From: an uncultured Alphaproteobacteria bacterium
GTDB taxonomy: Bacteria > Pseudomonadota > Alphaproteobacteria > Rhodobacterales > Rhodobacteraceae
Assembly (NCBI GenBank): GCA_902537415.1
Contig: CACBBC010000003.1
Span: 1 to 64,000, forward strand
Direction: 5' to 3'
DNA length: 64,000 nt
A program made the translations under genes and the position numbers. Below, one piece after another: positions 19,764-31,400 of this stretch (within the stretch, counting starts at the first letter, position 1; every line of letters starts with the position of its first letter). Below the pieces are notes generated by a model. The model saw nothing but the letters and a program-made list of their open reading frames with translations. It was not told where the DNA came from and did no database searches.

Positions 19764-20789
19764 TTACTCGGCTTGATCTTGTGCCTCGTCTACTATTTCG
19801 TCATCATTAATACTGTAAGACCTTCTTATCTTTTCTTCTATTTCATTACAGATATTTTCGTTTTCCTTTAGATACATTTTCGCATTTTCTCGACCTTGTC
19901 CTATACGTTCATCTCCGTAAGAAAACCAAGCGCCCGATTTTTCAATTATTCCCTCTTTTACGCCAAGATCTATAATTTCGCCTGTCTTTGAAATGCCTTC
20001 TCCATACATAATATCAAATTCAACTTGTTTAAAAGGTGGTGCAACTTTATTTTTAACAACCTTTACTCTTGTAGAATTTCCTACGATTTCATCTCTATCT
20101 TTTAATGCACCAATTCTACGAATATCCAACCTTACTGAGGAATAGAATTTTAGTGCATTTCCACCTGTTGTTGTTTCTGGACTCCCAAACATTACCCCTA
20201 TTTTCATTCTGATCTGGTTTATAAAAATTACCATGCAGTTAGATCTACTAATTGATCCAGTAAGCTTACGCATTGCCTGGCTCATCAATCTAGCTTGAGC
20301 ACCCACTTGGGCATCCCCCATATCCCCTTCCAGTTCTGATCTAGGCGTCAATGCCGCAACACTATCCACTACAACAACCGACACTGCACCAGATCTGACA
20401 AGTGTCTCAGTTATTTCTAAAGCTTGTTCACCTGCATCGGGCTGAGAGATAAGCAAGTCATCTAAATTAACACCGAGTTTTTTAGCGTAACTTGGATCAA
20501 GAGCGTGCTCTGCATCTACAAATGCACAAATACCACCATTCTTTTGCTCCTGAGCGATCACATGGAGAGCTAAGGTTGTCTTTCCTGAACTTTCTGGCCC
20601 ATAAACCTCAATAATTCTTCCTTTAGGAAGTCCGCCAATGCCTAAAGCTACGTCTAACCCGATAGAGCCAGTAGATACCGCCTCTATATCCATAACTGGA
20701 TTGTCTTGACCAAGTTTCATGATTGATCCCTTGCCGAAACTTCTTTCAATTTGAGCTAATGCGGTGTCCAAGGCTTTATCTTTATCCAT
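19764..20789 (-). CDS. recA: Recombinase A (ORF extends to 20849; ATG 20789 likely start)
   Basis: [40 protein letters not shown]. Confidence 0.98.
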   Translation of the reverse strand: MDKDKALDTALAQIERSFGKGSIMKLGQDNPVMDIEAVSTGSIGLDVALGIGGLPKGRIIEVYGPESSGKTTLALHVIAQEQKNGGICAFVDAEHALDPSYAKKLGVNLDDLLISQPDAGEQALEITETLVRSGAVSVVVVDSVAALTPRSELEGDMGDAQVGAQARLMSQAMRKLTGSISRSNCMVIFINQIRMKIGVMFGSPETTTGGNALKFYSSVRLDIRRIGALKDRDEIVGNSTRVKVVKNKVAPPFKQVEFDIMYGEGISKTGEIIDLGVKEGIIEKSGAWFSYGDERIGQGRENAKMYLKENENICNEIEEKIRRSYSINDDEIVDEAQDQAE

Positions 20790-20934
20790 ATTTTTTCTTT
20801 CTGAGATATTTATTAAATTTTCCATGTACAGAATCCCTTTTTTTATCATATATAGTCTGGGACAGCTACTTTATTTGTCAAAGTGTTCCCATTTTGTTCT
20901 CAATAAACTATCATAAACAAATTTAATATCAACT

Positions 20935-22140
20935 TTAATTTTTCTTTTGCAATACAGCACAAAAAAAACCATCTCCACTGTCATCAATTGTAATGTTTTT
21001 TTTGTTTAAAAGCCTAAAGTGTTTATTATCCGTTAGAAAATTTTCTATAAGTTCCTCATTTTCAATCTTTAAAAGAGAACAAGTTATATAAAAGATATAG
21101 CCATTTTTTTTTAAGAGATCTTTAACCTCATCTAAAATTACGGTTTGCCTAGTTAAAATTTCCTTCAAAGACTCGGGGGTAATTCTCCATTTTTGCTGAG
21201 GATTTCTTCTCCACGCCCCAGAGCCACTGCAGGGCACGTCAGCTACAATGTAATCAAAGCTACAACGGTAATTTTGTAACTTTTCGACTTCAAGCCTTTT
21301 AAATTTTACCCCTGCTCTCTCAGCCCTTAAATAAGCCTCTTTTAACTTTTTTTCATCTATATCATGGATATAAAACTTCCCATTACCTTTTAATGAGCAT
21401 GCAATGCTTAGTATTTTCCCGCCAGCGCCTGCACAATAATCTAAAACCTTTGTATGCTCATCCAATGGCAAGTCTTCGATTATTTTCTGCGAGTGAAGGT
21501 CTTGCACCTCAAAACATCCATCTTTGAAAGCTTGTATTTGCGTAAGACGGCGGGGATTGCCAATAATATCTATTCCATATCTTACTATTTTAGACTTTTT
21601 TCCTTCTATCCCTTCCAAGGATAGACACTCTAAAATTGACGAAATGTCTGACTTAAGAGGATTAACACGTATAGAAATTGGAGCTCGCTTTTCTAATAAA
21701 CGCATAGCATTTTTGAACTCTCTTCCAAGAGACCTCTTAAATTCAGCTGTCAAAAAATCAGGAATGTTATCGGTAATTCCAAAACATCCATTAATATTTT
21801 CTTTTGATATTTTTGAAAACTCTTTTTCAAAAATAGAGAGTTTCTCAGGACCATATTTTTGCCCAGTGAAGATATCATTTAAATTTAGCGCATAGAAAAC
21901 TGAATGAAGAAAAACAAGAGCTCTACCATTTATCGGTTGTTTTTCTTTTTCTAAAACAGATGTAAATGTTTTTTTCACCCTCAAAATATCAAAAACTATA
22001 TTTCGTATAGACTCTCGATCACTAGATCCTGCATATCGATTATTTTTTGTCCAGTTAAAGAGGATTGAGTTTAGATTTTTACCATCTAAAAAGTCATCTA
22101 AGATAGAAATAGCAGCATTAGCTTGAGAATCCTTTCTCAT
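20935..22140 (-). CDS. 16S rRNA (cytosine-C5) methyltransferase RsmB-like
   Basis: LDYCAGAGGKILSIA, DVPCSGSGAWRRNPQQKW, YITCSLLKIENE. Confidence 0.9.
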   Translation of the reverse strand: MRKDSQANAAISILDDFLDGKNLNSILFNWTKNNRYAGSSDRESIRNIVFDILRVKKTFTSVLEKEKQPINGRALVFLHSVFYALNLNDIFTGQKYGPEKLSIFEKEFSKISKENINGCFGITDNIPDFLTAEFKRSLGREFKNAMRLLEKRAPISIRVNPLKSDISSILECLSLEGIEGKKSKIVRYGIDIIGNPRRLTQIQAFKDGCFEVQDLHSQKIIEDLPLDEHTKVLDYCAGAGGKILSIACSLKGNGKFYIHDIDEKKLKEAYLRAERAGVKFKRLEVEKLQNYRCSFDYIVADVPCSGSGAWRRNPQQKWRITPESLKEILTRQTVILDEVKDLLKKNGYIFYITCSLLKIENEELIENFLTDNKHFRLLNKKNITIDDSGDGFFCAVLQKKN

Positions 22141-22141
22141 T

Positions 22142-23596
22142 TCAGCTTGAAAAGTAGTTTGGGGCTTGTCTCGTTATGCTCACGTCATGAACATGACTTT
22201 CTCGAAGCCCAGCATTTGTTATCTTAACAAATGAACAATTTTTTCTCATAGAGTCGATTGTTTGATTTCCAGTATAACCCATTGCAGCTTTAAGACCACC
22301 AAGAAGCTGATGTAGAACCTTTCCCACTGGCCCCTTATAAGGGACATGACCCTCTATTCCTTCCGGAATGAGTTTGTCGGCTTCAACCTCCTTTTGAAAG
22401 TATCGATCGGCTGATCCTCTTGCCATAGCTCCGACGGAGCCCATGCCACGATAGTTTTTGACGCTTCTTCCTTGGTAGTATAATACTTCTCCAGGTGCTT
22501 CATCAGTTCCAGCTAATAGTGACCCCACCATTACACATGAAGCACCCGCAGCTATAGCCTTAGCAAAATCACCTGAATACTTAATTCCACCATCAGCTAT
22601 TATAACCTTGCCATGCTTCTCAGCTTCTTCGGCACACTCTAAGAGAGCAGTAAATTGGGGAACTCCTACACCCGCTACTATTCTAGTTGTACAGATTGAA
22701 CCAGGACCAATGCCAACCTTTACTGCGTTAGCCCCTGCTTTAATAAGCGCTCTTGTTGCTTCCTTAGTTGCAACATTTCCTGCTACAATATCAATATCTG
22801 GAAATCTGTTTTTAAGCTCCTCTACTGATTTCAGTACATGAGAAGAATGTCCATGAGCAGTATCAATTACGATCAAGTCTGCCCCAGCCTCAACTAAAGC
22901 TATTGACCGCTGAAGTCCCTTCTGACCAACTGTGGAAGCCGCTCCAACCCTTAGCCTACCTAGTGAGTCCTTAGTTGCGAGAGGATTTAAGACAGAATTC
23001 TCAAGATCTTTAACAGTCATCAAGCCGACCAATTCATTATGTTTATTTATGATTAAAAGTTTTTCTATTCTCCGTTCAGACAAAATTGATCGTGCTTTTT
23101 CATTACTCACAGGCTCATTGACGATTGCCAAATTAGTATCAGTCATCATTTCACTAACCGGGGTTTCTAAATTTTCCACAAACCTCATATCCCTATTCGT
23201 TAGAATACCTTTTAAGATGTTCTTTTCATTCACTACTGGAAAACCAGTGATGTTCAATTTTTTTTGTAGATCCTTAGCATCACTTAACTTCTGATTTTCT
23301 CTTAACGTTATGGGATTATAGACAATAGCACTTTCAAATCTCTTAACGTCATTAACGCAAGCAACCTGTTCTTTTATCTTTAAATTCCTATGAATAACTC
23401 CTATTCCCCCATATTGAGCCATAGCGATTGCCATTCTTGATTCAGTTACAGTATCCATAGCTGATGACATAATTGGGCTATTAAGAGAGATGCTACTTGT
23501 TATTAGGGTCTGAGTATCTGTCTCATTTGGCAAAATATTTGACTTATTAGGTACTAACAAGATGTCATCGAACGTCAAAGCCTCCTTAATTTGCAT
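22142..23596 (-). CDS. guaB: IMP dehydrogenase
   Basis: [10 protein letters not shown], two CBS domains, [20 protein letters not shown]. Confidence 0.98.
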   Translation of the reverse strand: MQIKEALTFDDILLVPNKSNILPNETDTQTLITSSISLNSPIMSSAMDTVTESRMAIAMAQYGGIGVIHRNLKIKEQVACVNDVKRFESAIVYNPITLRENQKLSDAKDLQKKLNITGFPVVNEKNILKGILTNRDMRFVENLETPVSEMMTDTNLAIVNEPVSNEKARSILSERRIEKLLIINKHNELVGLMTVKDLENSVLNPLATKDSLGRLRVGAASTVGQKGLQRSIALVEAGADLIVIDTAHGHSSHVLKSVEELKNRFPDIDIVAGNVATKEATRALIKAGANAVKVGIGPGSICTTRIVAGVGVPQFTALLECAEEAEKHGKVIIADGGIKYSGDFAKAIAAGASCVMVGSLLAGTDEAPGEVLYYQGRSVKNYRGMGSVGAMARGSADRYFQKEVEADKLIPEGIEGHVPYKGPVGKVLHQLLGGLKAAMGYTGNQTIDSMRKNCSFVKITNAGLRESHVHDVSITRQAPNYFSS

Positions 23597-23610
23597 TTCA
23601 TTTATCCTTA

Positions 23611-24267
23611 TTATTTATATCCAATAGCGACTAAGTATCTTTCTGATGAGTCAGATCTACTGGCTTTGGGCTTAAAATTAATTACTTTTTCAAATTTTTT
23701 GTTAACCAGTCTTTGAATCTCTGGGCCTGGACCAGCATCTAATACCTTCGCTACAAAACACCCATCTTGTTTCAAATATTTTATAGCAAAGTCTGACGCG
23801 GCCTCAACAAGTGCCATAATCTGAAGGTTGTCGGTTTTTTTATGACCTGTAGAATTTGGAGCCATATCAGAGAGGATAACATTAAACTTTGTATCTAAGG
23901 AATTTTCAAACTCCAAAAATTGCGTTTCATCCAAAAAATCTATTTCAACAAATTTAACCCCCACTATTGGCTCACATGACTTTAGGTCCAGTCCAACAAC
24001 CAGCTCTTCAGAGAGTTTCACTCCTACCTTTTGAGCAGCAACTTGACACCACCCACCTGGAGCGCACCCCAAATCTAAAACCTTATGTCCTTTTTTAAGC
24101 AAATTAAATTTATTATTAATTTCTATTAATTTAAAGGCTGAACGAGACCTAAATCCTTGAAGTTTTGCCTCTTTTACAAAAGGATCGTTAAGTTGTCTCT
24201 GAAGCCACCTTGTAGAGGAAATGGATCTTCCTTTAGCAGACTTTACTTTTACCTTCAAATTTCTCAT
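23611..24267 (-). CDS. rlmE: 23S rRNA 2'-O-ribose methyltransferase (RlmE/FtsJ)
   Basis: KVLDLGCAPGGWCQVA, LSDMAPNSTGHK. Confidence 0.92.
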   Translation of the reverse strand: MRNLKVKVKSAKGRSISSTRWLQRQLNDPFVKEAKLQGFRSRSAFKLIEINNKFNLLKKGHKVLDLGCAPGGWCQVAAQKVGVKLSEELVVGLDLKSCEPIVGVKFVEIDFLDETQFLEFENSLDTKFNVILSDMAPNSTGHKKTDNLQIMALVEAASDFAIKYLKQDGCFVAKVLDAGPGPEIQRLVNKKFEKVINFKPKASRSDSSERYLVAIGYK

Positions 24268-24377
24268 AATTCTTTAAAAACAAGTGGAAAAAAATAAACT
24301 TTTATAGCAACATGTAGTTGCTTATATGATTAGGCAACTTATAACTCAATAAAAACTTTTTACAGGAATAAAAATAG

Positions 24378-24680
24378 ATGCCTTCTCAGCAAGTTGTTTA
24401 TATTTTTTGGAGAGATATTCCTGCTCAATTTATTGTAGGCAAAGGGCGTAAAGCAAAAAAAGTAAAACTGCCTGATCGCTTCGAAAAAGCCATCGATAAA
24501 TGCGCTATGAAACTAAATTTTACTGATACAGATTCTTACTTAAAGGAATGGAGAAAAACGACTCCCATTTTATGTGAAGGATCTTTGGAAGATATAATTA
24601 GCAAAGAGAATAAAAGATTTGAAGTTGACTATGATAACAAGAAATTAAATGATCTTATTGAAAATGGGGGATTATCTTAG
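24378..24680 (+). CDS. 'Virulence factor' family small protein (PF13769-like)
   Basis: VVYIFWRDIPAQFIVGKGRKAKKVKLPDRFEKAIDKCAMKLNFTDTDSYLKEWR. Confidence 0.65.
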   Translation: MPSQQVVYIFWRDIPAQFIVGKGRKAKKVKLPDRFEKAIDKCAMKLNFTDTDSYLKEWRKTTPILCEGSLEDIISKENKRFEVDYDNKKLNDLIENGGLS

Positions 24681-25540
24681 TGGATACAAAAACTTTAACA
24701 AATGACCCCACGACTTTTTCAATAGAGGTTATGCCTAGAACAGCAAAGAAGGTTGATGACTTCCGAAGAATACTGCCAAAGAAAACAACAGTTTATGTGG
24801 CGCATTTAGAAGACACACCGGTTGAAGAAATGTTTTTTACCTGTAAAAGATTAATATCTGAGGGAATGGCCCCAATGCCTCATATCCCAGCAAGAATTAT
24901 CCGTAACACAGATGAACTTGAAGATTGGGTTAAAGAGTATTCGTCTTTAGGCGTTAATCAAAGTTTATTGCTCGCAGGAAATGGGAAAAACCCAAAAGGA
25001 GAGCTATTTAATTCCATTCAAATGTTAGAAACTGGGATCTTTGAAAAACATGCATTTAAAAAAATTCAAATCGCAGGCCATCCAGAAGGGAATAAAGACA
25101 TTGATAAAGATGGGTCTCTAGAAAGGACTATAAATGCTCTCAAGATAAAACAAAAGTTTGCAAAAAAAACAAAATTGCAAATTGGAATTACTACCCAGTT
25201 TTGTTTCGATCTTCGACCTGTAGTGGAATGGTTAGGAGTATTGGAAAGCGAACAAATTAATTTACCAATAAGCCTAGGCTTGGCAGGGCCAACAAGACTA
25301 CAAACTTTGATAAAGTACGCTATTATGTGTGGAGTTGGACCGTCTATATCAGTCTTAAAAAAGAGAGCTAAGGATTTAACCAAACTACTATTACCTTTTG
25401 AACCAACAGAGATGGTTAATGCTTTAAATTCAAATAAAAAAAACAAGCTTTTTAAAAATGTACAATCTCTTCATTTTTTCCCTTTAGGAGGAATAGAAGC
25501 TAGCGCAACTTTTGCAAGAAATATAGACACACCAGTATAG
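24680..25540 (+). CDS. Methylenetetrahydrofolate reductase-like protein
   Basis: FSIEVMPRTAKKVDDFRR...TVYVAHLEDTP...GHPEGNKDI...ITTQFCFDL, MetF-like TIM barrel pattern; start overlaps upstream stop. Confidence 0.7.
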   Translation: MDTKTLTNDPTTFSIEVMPRTAKKVDDFRRILPKKTTVYVAHLEDTPVEEMFFTCKRLISEGMAPMPHIPARIIRNTDELEDWVKEYSSLGVNQSLLLAGNGKNPKGELFNSIQMLETGIFEKHAFKKIQIAGHPEGNKDIDKDGSLERTINALKIKQKFAKKTKLQIGITTQFCFDLRPVVEWLGVLESEQINLPISLGLAGPTRLQTLIKYAIMCGVGPSISVLKKRAKDLTKLLLPFEPTEMVNALNSNKKNKLFKNVQSLHFFPLGGIEASATFARNIDTPV

Positions 25541-25548
25541 GAGGGAAA

Positions 25549-26463
25549 ATGAGCGTTACAATAATAGAGTCATTATCCAAAACAGTAAAAATTGGCTTTG
25601 ATGAACCTTTTTGTATCATCGGAGAAAGAATAAATCCTACGGGAAGAAAAAAGCTTTCACTGGAGTTGCAAAACGAGGATTTTTCAACTGTAGAAAAGGA
25701 TGCACTCAATCAAGTCAAGTGTGGTGCTCATATCCTCGATGTAAATGCTGGTGTTGTTTATAATGATAACCCTGACCCTAATATCACAGAACCACCTTTA
25801 ATCAAAAAATTAATTATCTTAGTTCAAAACTTGACTGACGTTCCAATTTGTATAGATAGCTCTGTACCTGCCGCCTTGGAAGCAGGTCTCGAGGCAGCAA
25901 AGGGACGTCCTCTTCTTAATTCCGTTACAGGCGAAGAAGAGAGACTGGAAACAATTCTTCCACTAGTCAAAAAGTATAATGTACCCGTTGTTGCGATATC
26001 CAACGATGATACAGGAATATCTGAAAATCCAGAAGTACGTTTTCAAGTAGCAAAAAAAATAATTAATAGAGCCGCTGATTACGGAATACCTAAGAGTGAT
26101 ATTGTTGTAGACCCTTTAGTTATGCCCATTGGTGCTATGGCAACTGCTGGTTTGCAAGTTTTTGACTTAGTTAAGAAACTTCGTGAAATTGGAGTTAATT
26201 CAACTTGTGGAGCATCTAATATTTCATTTGGACTACCTAATAGACATGGAATTAATGCTTCATATCTTTCGATGGCCATTTGCTCTGGCCTGACAAGCGC
26301 AATAATGAATCCCACTAATGAGAATGAAATTAACGCTATAAGGTCAGCAGACTTTTTAATGAACCATGATCCTAATGGGGCAAACTGGATCAGAACTAAT
26401 AGAGTTGTAGAAGAAAGGGGCGTTAGCGTGAGAACTTCAAGAAGACGTCGACAAAGATTATAA
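25549..26463 (+). CDS. Pterin-binding (methyltetrahydrofolate methyltransferase-type) protein
   Basis: IIGERINPTGRKKLS..., GAHILDVNAGV, PICIDSSVPAALEAGL, LPNRHGINASYLSMAI. Confidence 0.9.
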   Translation: MSVTIIESLSKTVKIGFDEPFCIIGERINPTGRKKLSLELQNEDFSTVEKDALNQVKCGAHILDVNAGVVYNDNPDPNITEPPLIKKLIILVQNLTDVPICIDSSVPAALEAGLEAAKGRPLLNSVTGEEERLETILPLVKKYNVPVVAISNDDTGISENPEVRFQVAKKIINRAADYGIPKSDIVVDPLVMPIGAMATAGLQVFDLVKKLREIGVNSTCGASNISFGLPNRHGINASYLSMAICSGLTSAIMNPTNENEINAIRSADFLMNHDPNGANWIRTNRVVEERGVSVRTSRRRRQRL

Positions 26464-26472
26464 GATTTTTAA

Positions 26473-28488
26473 ATGGAAAACAGAAATTCTTCAGCGACCA
26501 TTGTATTTACACCCTCAGGAATAAGGGGACGCGTAAAAAAAGGAACGACTATACTTGAGGCTGCCCAAAAATTCTCTGTAGACTTAAATAGCATTTGTGG
26601 TGCGCGGGGCAGGTGCTCAAAATGTCAGGTAGAGCTGACTTTTGGAGAATTTAACAAATTAAATATTCGTTCGAAAGAAACAAGCGTGTCAGAAAGAAAT
26701 GAAACTGAGCTTATCTATAGAACTAAATTTCATTTATCTGAGGAGAGAAGGCTTGGATGCCAAACAAAAATTCTTGGTGATTTAGTGGTAGATGTTCCTG
26801 AGGATAGTCAAATTCATAAACAGATTATAAAAAAAGAAACCAATTTGCGCGATTTCTCTCTTAATACATCGGTAAAAGCCTTTTATGTTCAGGTTTCTGA
26901 GCCACAACTTGACTCTCTTGAGAGCGACTTTGAACGCCTAAAAATTAGTTTGAAGGATGATTGGAATATTCAAGGGGTTACATGCAGTGTTCGTGTTCTC
27001 AAAGATTTACAGGAGAAATTGAGAAGAGGTAATTGGGGAATTACGGTTTTACTATATTATAAAGAAAACACCGTTCCAGAAATTGTAGACATTCACTCTG
27101 GATATTCCGAGATGCCAGCATTTGGGGTAGCAATTGATTTAGGTTCAACCTCAATTGCAGCTACTCTTTGTGATTTAAACTCAGGGAAGATTGTTGGCAG
27201 CATGGGTATAATGAATCCACAGATAAGGTATGGTGAAGACGTCATGAGTAGAGTTTCATATTGCATGATGGAGGAAAAAGGTTTAGGCACCTTAAATAAT
27301 TCAGTCATACAGGGTATAAATGAGCTTACAAGAAAAATCGCAGAAAAACACGGGATCAAACTAGATAGCGTTTTTGAAATTGTTTTTGTTGCTAATCCCA
27401 TTATGCATCATCTTCTTCTTGGGATTGATCCGAAGGAACTGGGTCAAGCCCCATTCCCTCTGGCGCTTTCAGACAGCCTCACTATCAAATCAAAAGATAT
27501 AGGTATAATTCTAAATCCAGAAAGCTATGTTTATACAGTGCCATGCATTGGAGGACACGTTGGTGCTGACGCTGCATCTGTTTTGATAGCAGAACAGCCA
27601 CAAAAGTTAAAAGATACCACTACTCTTTTAATTGACATCGGAACTAACGCCGAAATACTTCTAGCCAAAGGCGAGGAAATTTTTGCTTGTTCTTGCCCAA
27701 CTGGTCCAGCACTTGAAGGGGCACAGATTTCAGCAGGTCAAAGAGCAGCACCTGGTGCTATTGAACGAGTTCGCATAGATCCAATTACCAAAGAACCACG
27801 TTTTAAAGTTATAGGTTGTGAGCAATGGTCTAATGAAGAAGGATTTTCAGAAAACGTATCTGGGGTTGGAGTAACAGGTATTTGTGGATCTGGAATTATA
27901 GAAGCAGTCGCAGAAATGCGTTTAGCTGGGCTACTAGATGCTAATGGGTTAATTGGTTCAGCAGCACAAACTGGTTCAAATAGGTGTACTAGTTCTGAAA
28001 GAACAAATTCCTATCTCTTACATAGTGATAACAAAGTTTCATTATCTATAACCAACATGGATATCAGAGCAATTCAACTAGCTAAAGCAGCCCTACATGC
28101 AAGCTTCAAAATTTTATTGGAAAAAAGCAGAGTTAACAGAATAGATAGTATTTTACTGGCAGGCGCTTTTGGCTCACAGATATCTCCCGAACATGCTTTA
28201 ATTATTGGTCTAGTACCTGATGCGCAAATCCGCCAAATTGTGGCGAGTGGAAACTCGGCAGGTGCAGGAGCGATCATCGCTCTTTTAGACGTAAGCTCGA
28301 GGATAGAAATCTCTTCGCTCGTAAGAAAAGTCCATAAAATTGAAACTGCTGTTGAGCCTAGTTTTCAAAAACACTTTGTTGAAGGCTCTACCTTTCCTGA
28401 CAACAGCTCTTCCCATCCAGAGCTTTTTAAGATTAAAGAACTACCAAACGTGAACTTTAATCGAAAAAGGCTGCGAAGGCAGCGCTAA
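26473..28488 (+). CDS. ASKHA-domain corrinoid reductive activator with N-terminal 2Fe-2S domain (RamA/RACo-like)
   Basis: CGARGRCSKCQV...GCQTK 2Fe-2S cysteines; GVAIDLGSTSIAATL, LLIDIGTNAEI, LLAGAFGSQ. Confidence 0.9.
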   Translation: MENRNSSATIVFTPSGIRGRVKKGTTILEAAQKFSVDLNSICGARGRCSKCQVELTFGEFNKLNIRSKETSVSERNETELIYRTKFHLSEERRLGCQTKILGDLVVDVPEDSQIHKQIIKKETNLRDFSLNTSVKAFYVQVSEPQLDSLESDFERLKISLKDDWNIQGVTCSVRVLKDLQEKLRRGNWGITVLLYYKENTVPEIVDIHSGYSEMPAFGVAIDLGSTSIAATLCDLNSGKIVGSMGIMNPQIRYGEDVMSRVSYCMMEEKGLGTLNNSVIQGINELTRKIAEKHGIKLDSVFEIVFVANPIMHHLLLGIDPKELGQAPFPLALSDSLTIKSKDIGIILNPESYVYTVPCIGGHVGADAASVLIAEQPQKLKDTTTLLIDIGTNAEILLAKGEEIFACSCPTGPALEGAQISAGQRAAPGAIERVRIDPITKEPRFKVIGCEQWSNEEGFSENVSGVGVTGICGSGIIEAVAEMRLAGLLDANGLIGSAAQTGSNRCTSSERTNSYLLHSDNKVSLSITNMDIRAIQLAKAALHASFKILLEKSRVNRIDSILLAGAFGSQISPEHALIIGLVPDAQIRQIVASGNSAGAGAIIALLDVSSRIEISSLVRKVHKIETAVEPSFQKHFVEGSTFPDNSSSHPELFKIKELPNVNFNRKRLRRQR

Positions 28489-31400
28489 GTTGATTCCGTT
28501 TTTGTACTAAGCTTTGTTTTTAATAGAGTGACTAATTTATTTTTTATTGAGAAAACTGATGTCCTTCCGATCACCAGCAAGGCTGGGGTGGCTATTAGCG
28601 TGAGGAACGTGGCAAAAGTCAGCCCTCCAGCAATTGTACTAGAGAGATCGACCCACCACTGAGAAGAAGGAGCTCCCACAAGTATATCTCGTTCAGAAAA
28701 TCTTATAGTGAGACTGAAGACCATCGGAACAAGACCTAATATCGTTGTGACAGCTGTTAGAATTACAGGCCTAAACCTTGTAAGTCCTGCAATGTAAGCA
28801 GCTTCCCGATGACTATGTCCTTTTCTTCGATATTCATTAAAGGTGTCAATCAAAACAATGTTATTATTTACAACAATACCTGCAAGTGCAATCAGGCCAA
28901 GCATGGACATTACAACACCAAAAGGTCTTTCAGTTAAGAAGAGTAACAAGAAAATACCGCCCGTTGATAAAATAATCGCAGACATTGTTACGATAGTTTG
29001 CCATGCTGAATTAAACTGGATCATTAAAACAATTGACATTAACACGAGAGAGAAAACTAGGGATTGCCCAAGAAAAGCTTGTGTTTCCTTTATATCTTCA
29101 TCCTCACCTGCAAAGTTTACGCTCACACTTTTTGGGAAAGTTACATTCTCTATTTCACTCTTAAGTTTTTCAATTAAAAACGGTGCTTGCATTCCTTCCT
29201 TTACATTTGCTTCGATAGATCGAAGTCTGTTTCCATCTAAACGAGATATGGTACCTCCTTTTTTTTCTGGCGTAAGTTCAGCAAATACTGACAACGGTAC
29301 ATATCTTCCGCTGGATGTAGGAACTCTTAATTCCTGAAGTCTGTCTAAATTTCGTTCAGACTTTATATATCTCAAAAACACCTCAAGCTCTTCGTCTGTA
29401 TCGTCCGGTCTATAATCTGAAACTTTTACTCCTTTGGTGAGTAACTTTACCATTGTGCCCAAGCTGGCGACTGTAACACCATGTCGAGCGGCTATTTCTC
29501 TATCAATATTTAGATTCCATTCTAAACCTGGAGACGGCAAGTTATCTGAAATATCAATAAAACCATCTATTTTGTTCATTTTCTGTCTAATAAGAAATAA
29601 CGATTTGTTCAATTGATCAAAGTCTGTGCCTGTTATTTCAATTCTTACTGGCTTCCCCTGACCTCCCGGGCCTTCCTTCTGAGCTACTATATTTATGTTA
29701 GCACCTTCTAAAAATTTAACACTCCCTCTCATACTTTCCATTAAATCAGCCGCTGTTTCACGTTCATCCCAATCAGAGAAGATGGTTCGCACCGAACCTA
29801 CTAGATCTTTAGTCCTCCCGTCAGCTCCCGTTTTTGCAAAATTTATTTCTACGCCATTTAAATTAGAAATCGAAGCCTCTGTATCTTTCACTAAAGAATT
29901 TTTTTCCGAAGCAGACAGGTCACCCCTTGAAAGAATTTGAACAACTGCTTGTTCTGGTTCAATATCTGGGAAAAATTGAACTCCTAATTTAGCAGAAAAA
30001 TATGCCGTGTAAGATCCCACTATCAATAAACCTACCAAAAAAATCGAGAGTATCGGTCGAGTTACTGAGATTTTAAGAATATCTTTATAAAGTTTTGGGG
30101 GCGTTGTTTTGGTTCTTTTGTCAGTTGAAATTTTTCCGAGAAAGCTTCCTAATATTGGAATGAATATCAAGGCCATTAAAAGCGATGCTGACAAAACTAC
30201 AATCATTGTTATTGGCAAAAATTTCATAAATTGACCAACGATACCAGGCCAAACCAATAAAGGGAAAAAAACCATCAAAGTAGTCACTGTAGAAGCTATT
30301 ATAGGCCACGACATTCTTACAGAACCCTCTAAGTAAGCAGCTCTTCTATCATGGCCCAAAGATATTTTTCGGTCAGCATACTCCGTTGTTACAATAACTC
30401 CATCTACCAGAATACCTGCTACTAGTATAAGAGAAAATAAAACGATTATATTCATAGTTACCCCAAAGTAGCTCAAAATGATAAAACCAAGAAGAAAACT
30501 GCTCGGTATCGCAAACCCAATTAAAAGAGCATTTTTTATTCCTAAAGCCAGCACTACTATTACTAAGACGATTAAAACAGCGGCGAAAACGTTGTTACCT
30601 AAATCATTAAGTAAATTTCTGACTGACTTAGATTCATCAAATAAGTAATCTACATTTATATTTCCTGGAATGTTAGAAACTTCATTAGAGATCACCTTTT
30701 TTGAGGCATCAACTACGTCAATTATATTCGATCCTACTCTCTTTTTTATATCTAAAACGACAGCGGGTTTACCATTGACCCTGGACCAACTTTTTTTATC
30801 TTCAAAAGTTCTTCTTATAATCGCAATATCACCAAAATTTATGGTTGTGCCGTCCGCAATTTTTATAGGCATAGCAAAAAGTTCATCTAATGTTTCAACA
30901 ACCCCAGGTACTTTGACAACCAATCTACCATTTTCATTTTCAATAGCACCTGCGGTTACTAATTGATTATTAGCCGCCACCAATCCAATAACGTTTTGTG
31001 GGTTTATACCGTAAGATTCTATAGAACTAGCATCAATAAGTATTTCTATGACCTCTTTTCTGTCACCACCGACTTCTACTTCTAGAACACCGGCTACACT
31101 TTCAACTTTTTCTTTAATATTATTTGCTATATTAATCAGAGAAGCCTCTGGAACGTTTCCAGACAAAGACACTGACAAGATTGGGAATAGTGCCAAACTA
31201 ATTTCTGTTACCTTTGGTTCTTCTGCATTTTTTGGCAAATCTTTTTTAGCATCATCGACAGCTTGCCGTACGTCTTCTAGAACAAGATCTATATCCTCTC
31301 CTGCATCAAACTCAACCGTTATGGATGTATAACCTTCCGTCGCTGCTGACGTCATTTTTTTGAGGCCTGCAACTGTTTTGAGCTGTTTTTCAAGTGGCTT

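Noticed and set aside
28843-29337. 164-aa plus-strand ORF
   Set aside because: Antisense to a clearly conserved RND transporter; codon-shadow ORF. Same for other opposite-strand ORFs inside conserved genes (for example 21524-21895, 22932-23294, 25066-25446, 36366-36794, 45222-45632).
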